From an uncultured Odoribacter sp. (GTDB taxonomy: Bacteria; Bacteroidota; Bacteroidia; Bacteroidales; Marinifilaceae): DNA of 10,146 bases. Position numbers and translations under genes: made by a program. Location: assembly GCA_947176455.1 (NCBI GenBank), contig CAMWQQ010000044.1, positions 1-10,146 of the forward strand, read 5' to 3'. The notes below the pieces were generated by a model. It did no database searches and was not told the DNA's origin. It saw nothing but the letters and a program-made list of their open reading frames with translations. This document shows positions 7,598 through 10,146 of this stretch, piece by piece; position 1 is the first letter of the stretch, and the number at the start of each line of letters is the position of its first letter.

Positions 7598-9307
7598 ATG
7601 AAAAAGTTTTTATTAATAGCTATTGCATTTTTTGCTTTTGCGGCTTGCGACGATGAAGATACTTCGGACTTGCGAGATGAACTGAAAAATCAGGGGAACA
7701 GACTCGAGATGCTGGAGAGCGAAGTGGAAGCCCTGAAACAGAAAATCGAAGGATTGAACCAGACCTACAAGGCTGTCACGGAAATGCTTGGCGGTGGTCT
7801 TATCACGAAAGTGGAAGAGGTGACCGGAGAAGGCGGAAAGAGTGGTTATAAATTGACGATTCAGACGCCGGAGGAAGAGGGCTTTAAAATCGAGGACTAT
7901 ACGATTTGGAATGGAGAGAGTGTTGCCGGTCCGTCGCTCGGTGTGGTGAAAGATGGAGACAACGGTTATTACTGGACGCTTGATGATGAGCCGTTGAAGG
8001 ATGCTGATGGCAATAAGGTTTATACTTCCGGTATTGCTCCGAAACTGAGAATCAATGAGGGACAGTTTGAAATAAGCTACGATGGCGGTGCTTCCTGGAA
8101 TGACCTGGGTGTATTCAGCGGAACCGTCGCCGCAGGAAGTAATATTCAGGTGGTAAAGAACGGCAATGTAGTGGTGATTAAGCAGGAGGGAAAGACTGAC
8201 ATCGAAATTCCGATTACTCCGGCAAATACTCTTGGCATCGAGTTTACAAATATTAACGTTACCGCTGGTTTGAGTATCCTGCAGAATAGTGTGTACGTGG
8301 TTAAGTACGAACCGAAAAATGCTGAGAATGCTACGGTAAAGGTTGAAATGCTTAATGGTACTGCTTTTGAAGTAGAGAACCTGCCTGCCGATAAGAAATT
8401 CAAGATTACGGCAAAAGCTCCGAATGCAAGCGATGTGGTTCTGGTACATGTGTACGACGGAACGGTGTGTATGCACACGTCGTTTAATGTTACTTCCACC
8501 TCTGCAATTACCGCATCTAAAGTAGTTTTACCGCTCGAAAGCGCTAGTGTTACCTATCCCGTTTCATTGAAGTTGCCGGCAGCGATTACGGGAGAGATTG
8601 CCATAATAACTTCACTTGGAGGAACTCTTCCTGCCGGAGCAGTTACGGTACCGGCAAAAGTGGAGGTTACTAACGGTCAAGCTACTGTTAATGTTGTCAT
8701 TGATCGTACGTCATTAATATGGGGGATTGGTTATACTCTGAAACTCCTCTTCTCCAAGGAAGATGCTGGTTATCCTGTGTTAGGTTCGATGGAAATACTC
8801 GCGGGACAGTTTAAGGAGATTAGCTTGACTGAGGAGGATTATGCATCAATCTTTGCCGCCAATGGAAATGATGCAGCACATCTTTGTAGAGGTGCTTCAG
8901 GTAAGTGGGAGACTGCTTATAATTCGACTGAAGCGAAGTATGGAGATCCTACGTATGGTGTTTATGTTGACGTTACACTGCCCTATCCGATAGTAGCTGT
9001 ACAGTTTAAATATGATGGCGGTGCTTCCTATGTTAATAAGCTTGCAATTGGAGCTGAAAATGGCGTATGGACGTTGTTGGGAACGCAGGATTATTATAAG
9101 CCTGCTGGGGGATGGGCGGAAACATCTGGACATGCCATGCCGGACAATTCGCTTTTCAGCAAGGTACGTTTCGGAGTAACACAAGGGAAACATCAAGGGA
9201 ATGGACCTGAGGATGGTTCTATGACCGGTTTTTTGGGAAGTGGTGGATCTATAAATTTTGCTCAAATGTCTGACTTGCAAGTATTTGGTTTGCGTATTAC
9301 TAATTAA
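7598..9307 (+). CDS. Lipoprotein with coiled coil, DUF4988-like (PL29 N-terminal) domain, Ig-like domains and discoidin-like C-terminus
   Basis: This 569-residue protein has a short signal and lipobox 'FAAC' (Cys17). Residues about 22-62 form a charged heptad-like coiled coil ('LRDELKNQGNRLEMLESEV'), a probable stalk. Residues about 63-175 match the DUF4988 pattern: 'ITKVEEVTGEGGKSGYKLTI', 'GVVKDGDNGYYWTLDDEPLKD', 'ADGNK', 'KLRINEGQFEISYDGGASW'. Many relatives carry a collagen-like GxDG run inside this region; here it is absent. Residues about 210-298 are an Ig-like beta region. Residues 300-405 resemble a DUF1735-type fold ('LPAGAVTVPAKVEVTNGQAT', 'GYTLKLLFSK'). Residues about 410-569 look discoidin-like, ending 'MSDLQVFGLRI' much as gene 3 ends. 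No lyase catalytic domain follows, so 'PL29' names only the domain. It is the last gene of the operon, 12 bp after the M60 gene, with a terminator downstream. Base composition falls in the 3' half (see findings). Inferred role: accessory surface binding; the function is unknown. Confidence 0.88.
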   Translation: MKKFLLIAIAFFAFAACDDEDTSDLRDELKNQGNRLEMLESEVEALKQKIEGLNQTYKAVTEMLGGGLITKVEEVTGEGGKSGYKLTIQTPEEEGFKIEDYTIWNGESVAGPSLGVVKDGDNGYYWTLDDEPLKDADGNKVYTSGIAPKLRINEGQFEISYDGGASWNDLGVFSGTVAAGSNIQVVKNGNVVVIKQEGKTDIEIPITPANTLGIEFTNINVTAGLSILQNSVYVVKYEPKNAENATVKVEMLNGTAFEVENLPADKKFKITAKAPNASDVVLVHVYDGTVCMHTSFNVTSTSAITASKVVLPLESASVTYPVSLKLPAAITGEIAIITSLGGTLPAGAVTVPAKVEVTNGQATVNVVIDRTSLIWGIGYTLKLLFSKEDAGYPVLGSMEILAGQFKEISLTEEDYASIFAANGNDAAHLCRGASGKWETAYNSTEAKYGDPTYGVYVDVTLPYPIVAVQFKYDGGASYVNKLAIGAENGVWTLLGTQDYYKPAGGWAETSGHAMPDNSLFSKVRFGVTQGKHQGNGPEDGSMTGFLGSGGSINFAQMSDLQVFGLRITN

Positions 9308-9343
9308 CTCTACTTCAAAACTTGTCGCATAATTAAAGTGAAG

Positions 9344-9377
9344 ACCGTCCGGGGAGAAATTCCCGGACGGTTTTTTT
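9344..9377 (+). terminator. Rho-independent terminator ending the PUL operon
   Basis: A 12-bp stem is formed by 9344-9355 (accgtccgggga) and 9360-9371 (ttcccggacggt), with one G-T wobble (9354/9361) and a GAAA tetraloop (9356-9359). It runs directly into seven T residues (9371-9377). It lies 37 bp past the stop codon of the last PUL gene. There is no matching A-run on the 5' side, so it works mainly in the + direction. It separates the PUL transcript from the ATPase gene. Confidence 0.93.
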
Positions 9378-9419
9378 ATGGTGGTTTCGCGGTCCCTCGT
9401 CTTTTCGGGAGTGTCATCG

Positions 9420-9451
9420 GTTGTTTGTCACGAAACTTATGCCTATCTTTG
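9420..9451 (+). promoter_or_regulatory. Putative Bacteroides-type sigma-ABfr promoter for the ATPase gene
   Basis: TATCTTTG at 9444-9451 fits the Bacteroides -7 consensus TAnnTTTG exactly. Upstream, GTTG at 9420-9423 sits at about the expected -33 distance (20 nt gap), while a better-matching TTTG at 9424-9427 is 16 nt away, somewhat close. The start of transcription would be near 9457, at the left edge of the inverted repeat, about 40 nt before the ATG at 9496. The position after a terminator and before a new gene supports it. There is no experimental support. Confidence 0.65.
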
Positions 9452-9455
9452 TACT

Positions 9456-9487
9456 CCAAAAAAATGACATAAATGTCATTTTTTTGG
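9456..9487. repeat. Perfect 15-bp inverted repeat (candidate operator or 5'-UTR hairpin)
   Basis: The arms ccaaaaaaatgacat (9456-9470) and atgtcatttttttgg (9473-9487) are exact reverse complements around a 2-nt centre (aa). The core is TGACA-taaa-TGTCA (9465-9478). It begins about where transcription should start and ends 8 nt before the ATPase start codon. It may be a dimeric repressor site, or as RNA a 14-bp hairpin with a UAAA loop that limits ribosome access. Further TGTCA half-site-like copies lie at 9412-9416 and 9426-9430. A terminator role is less likely given its place between promoter and gene, although the T-run sits within the 3' arm. The symmetry is certain; the function is inferred. 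Confidence 0.85.
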
Positions 9488-9495
9488 AATAGACT

Positions 9496-10146
9496 ATGGT
9501 TATTAAACGAGATTACTATCTGAATCAGCTCATTGCCAGTAAACATAATGGGCTTATCAAGATTATTACGGGGTTAAGGCGATCCGGTAAGTCCTATTTG
9601 TTGTTCAAATTGTTCGATAATTACTTGAAAGAGCACGGTGTTTCTGATGATCATATAATTAAAGTTGATTTGGAGGACAGACGAAATGCTGACCTTCGTA
9701 ATCCCGATGTTCTCCTTTCGCATATCGATACAAAGATGAGGGATGAAAAGATGTATTATATTCTTCTTGATGAGGTTCAGCAGGTGCCGGAGTTTGAAGA
9801 TGTACTCAATAGTTACCTTAAGATAGAGAATGCGGACGTATATGTTACGGGAAGCAATTCAAGGTTTTTGTCGTCGGATATAATCACGGAGTTTAGGGGA
9901 CGGGGAGACCAGATACATGTGTATCCGCTTTCTTTTGCTGAATTTATGTCTGTTGACAGCAGACACCCGATTGAGGCATGGAGGGATTATTATACCTACG
10001 GCGGGCTTCCGCATGTATTGACTTTGGAAACATCCAAGAAAAAAGCGGACTACCTCAAAGAATTGTATTCAACCGTATATATCAATGATATAATCGAGAG
10101 GTATAAACTGAGGGGCGAAACTGAGTTGAAGGAATTAATTCAAGTC
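9496..10146 (+). CDS. AAA_14-type ATPase with DUF4143-like C-terminal region, N-terminal 217 codons (3' truncated by window)
   Basis: ATG at 9496 opens a frame that runs without a stop to the last base, giving 217 codons. Family members are usually about 380-450 residues, so roughly half is present. Walker A is 'GLRRSGKS' (residues 26-33, Lys32), Walker B is 'YYILLDEVQ' (87-95, Asp92-Glu93), and 'VTGSNSRFLSSDI' (117-129) is the sensor-like strand, followed by 'FRGRGDQIHVYPLSFAEF' (133-150). 'YGGLP' (168-172) marks the passage to the DUF4143 region. This is the common bacterial/archaeal ATPase family formed by PF13173 plus PF13635, often annotated only as 'ATP-binding protein'; its cellular role is not established. 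The start is preceded by a weak GGA (9486-9488) that is inside the inverted repeat. It is separated from the PUL by a terminator and has its own putative promoter, so no functional link to the PUL is implied. Confidence 0.94.
   Translation, partial: MVIKRDYYLNQLIASKHNGLIKIITGLRRSGKSYLLFKLFDNYLKEHGVSDDHIIKVDLEDRRNADLRNPDVLLSHIDTKMRDEKMYYILLDEVQQVPEFEDVLNSYLKIENADVYVTGSNSRFLSSDIITEFRGRGDQIHVYPLSFAEFMSVDSRHPIEAWRDYYTYGGLPHVLTLETSKKKADYLKELYSTVYINDIIERYKLRGETELKELIQV

Larger units (their letters stand above)
1..9377 (+). other. 3' part of a SusC/D-type PUL operon (glycoprotein/mucin type)
   Basis: Five same-strand genes (SusC end, SusD, DUF1735/discoidin lipoprotein, M60 peptidase lipoprotein, DUF4988-like lipoprotein) are separated by only 12, 21, 32 and 12 bp, and no terminator-like hairpin lies between them. 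The first clear terminator is at 9344-9377. The gene order SusC-SusD-binding lipoprotein-M60 resembles the B. thetaiotaomicron BT4247-BT4244 region as recalled; this could not be checked here. The promoter, any ECF sigma/anti-sigma pair or hybrid two-component regulator, and any glycosidases must be upstream of the window or elsewhere. Cotranscription is inferred from spacing only. Confidence 0.8.

Noticed and set aside
7613..8476. 287-codon minus-strand open frame opposite the DUF4988-like gene
   Set aside because: Antisense shadow; the + strand frame has a signal peptide, lipobox and domain pattern, while this one shows none.
7598..9307. Calling the last PUL gene a polysaccharide lyase of family PL29
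   Set aside because: Only the N-terminal DUF4988-like domain is present; the remainder is Ig-like and discoidin-like with no visible catalytic region.
9456..9487. Inverted repeat as a second intrinsic terminator of the PUL
   Set aside because: A stronger terminator is already at 9344-9377, and this repeat lies downstream of a promoter-like element and directly before a start codon. The T-run is part of the stem rather than following it.
9496..10146. Regarding the ATPase as part of the PUL or as a PUL regulator
   Set aside because: It is separated by a strong terminator, has its own putative promoter, and belongs to a widespread ATPase family with no known PUL link and no DNA-binding domain seen in the visible part.

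Overview
The window is the 3' part of a Bacteroidales (Bacteroidota) polysaccharide/glycoprotein-utilisation locus (PUL) followed by the start of an unrelated ATPase gene. The assignment rests on a SusC/SusD-type outer-membrane pair, four consecutive lipoproteins with SPII lipoboxes, BACON, DUF1735-like and DUF4988-like domains, A-rich leaders with little Shine-Dalgarno character, and a Bacteroides-type TAnnTTTG promoter element near the end. The genus cannot be fixed from this sequence.

Layout, all on the + strand: (1) 1-1280, C-terminal 425 residues of a SusC-like TonB-dependent transporter, its 5' part lying outside the window; (2) 1293-3188, SusD-like glycan/glycopeptide-binding lipoprotein; (3) 3210-4613, surface lipoprotein with two tandem DUF1735-like domains and a C-terminal discoidin-like (F5/8 type C) domain; (4) 4646-7585, large lipoprotein with two BACON-like domains, a discoidin/CBM32-like domain and an M60 (PF13402) zinc peptidase domain with an intact HELGH site; (5) 7598-9307, lipoprotein with a coiled coil, a DUF4988-like ('PL29 N-terminal') domain, Ig-like domains and a C-terminal region resembling that of gene 3; (6) 9344-9377, a strong intrinsic terminator; (7) 9420-9487, a putative promoter and a perfect 15-bp inverted repeat; (8) 9496-10146, the first 217 codons of an AAA_14/DUF4143-type ATPase, cut by the window end.

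Genes 1-5 are spaced by 12, 21, 32 and 12 bp, with no terminator between them, so they look like one operon ending at 9377. The inferred model is that the M60 lipoprotein cleaves O-glycosylated (mucin-like) protein at the cell surface, the SusD-like and DUF1735/discoidin lipoproteins capture the products, and SusC imports them with TonB energy. The fifth lipoprotein is probably a further surface-binding or adhesion component. No glycosidase, sulfatase, lyase catalytic domain or regulator is visible in this stretch. The SusC-SusD-binding protein-M60 order resembles, from memory, the Bacteroides thetaiotaomicron BT4247-BT4244 region.

The core PUL architecture is known. The least explained parts are the fifth lipoprotein, with its AT-richer 3' half and discoidin-like tail, and the palindrome at the predicted transcription start of the ATPase gene. 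I see no tRNA, rRNA, CRISPR array or transposase, and no gene-free stretch longer than about 190 bp.
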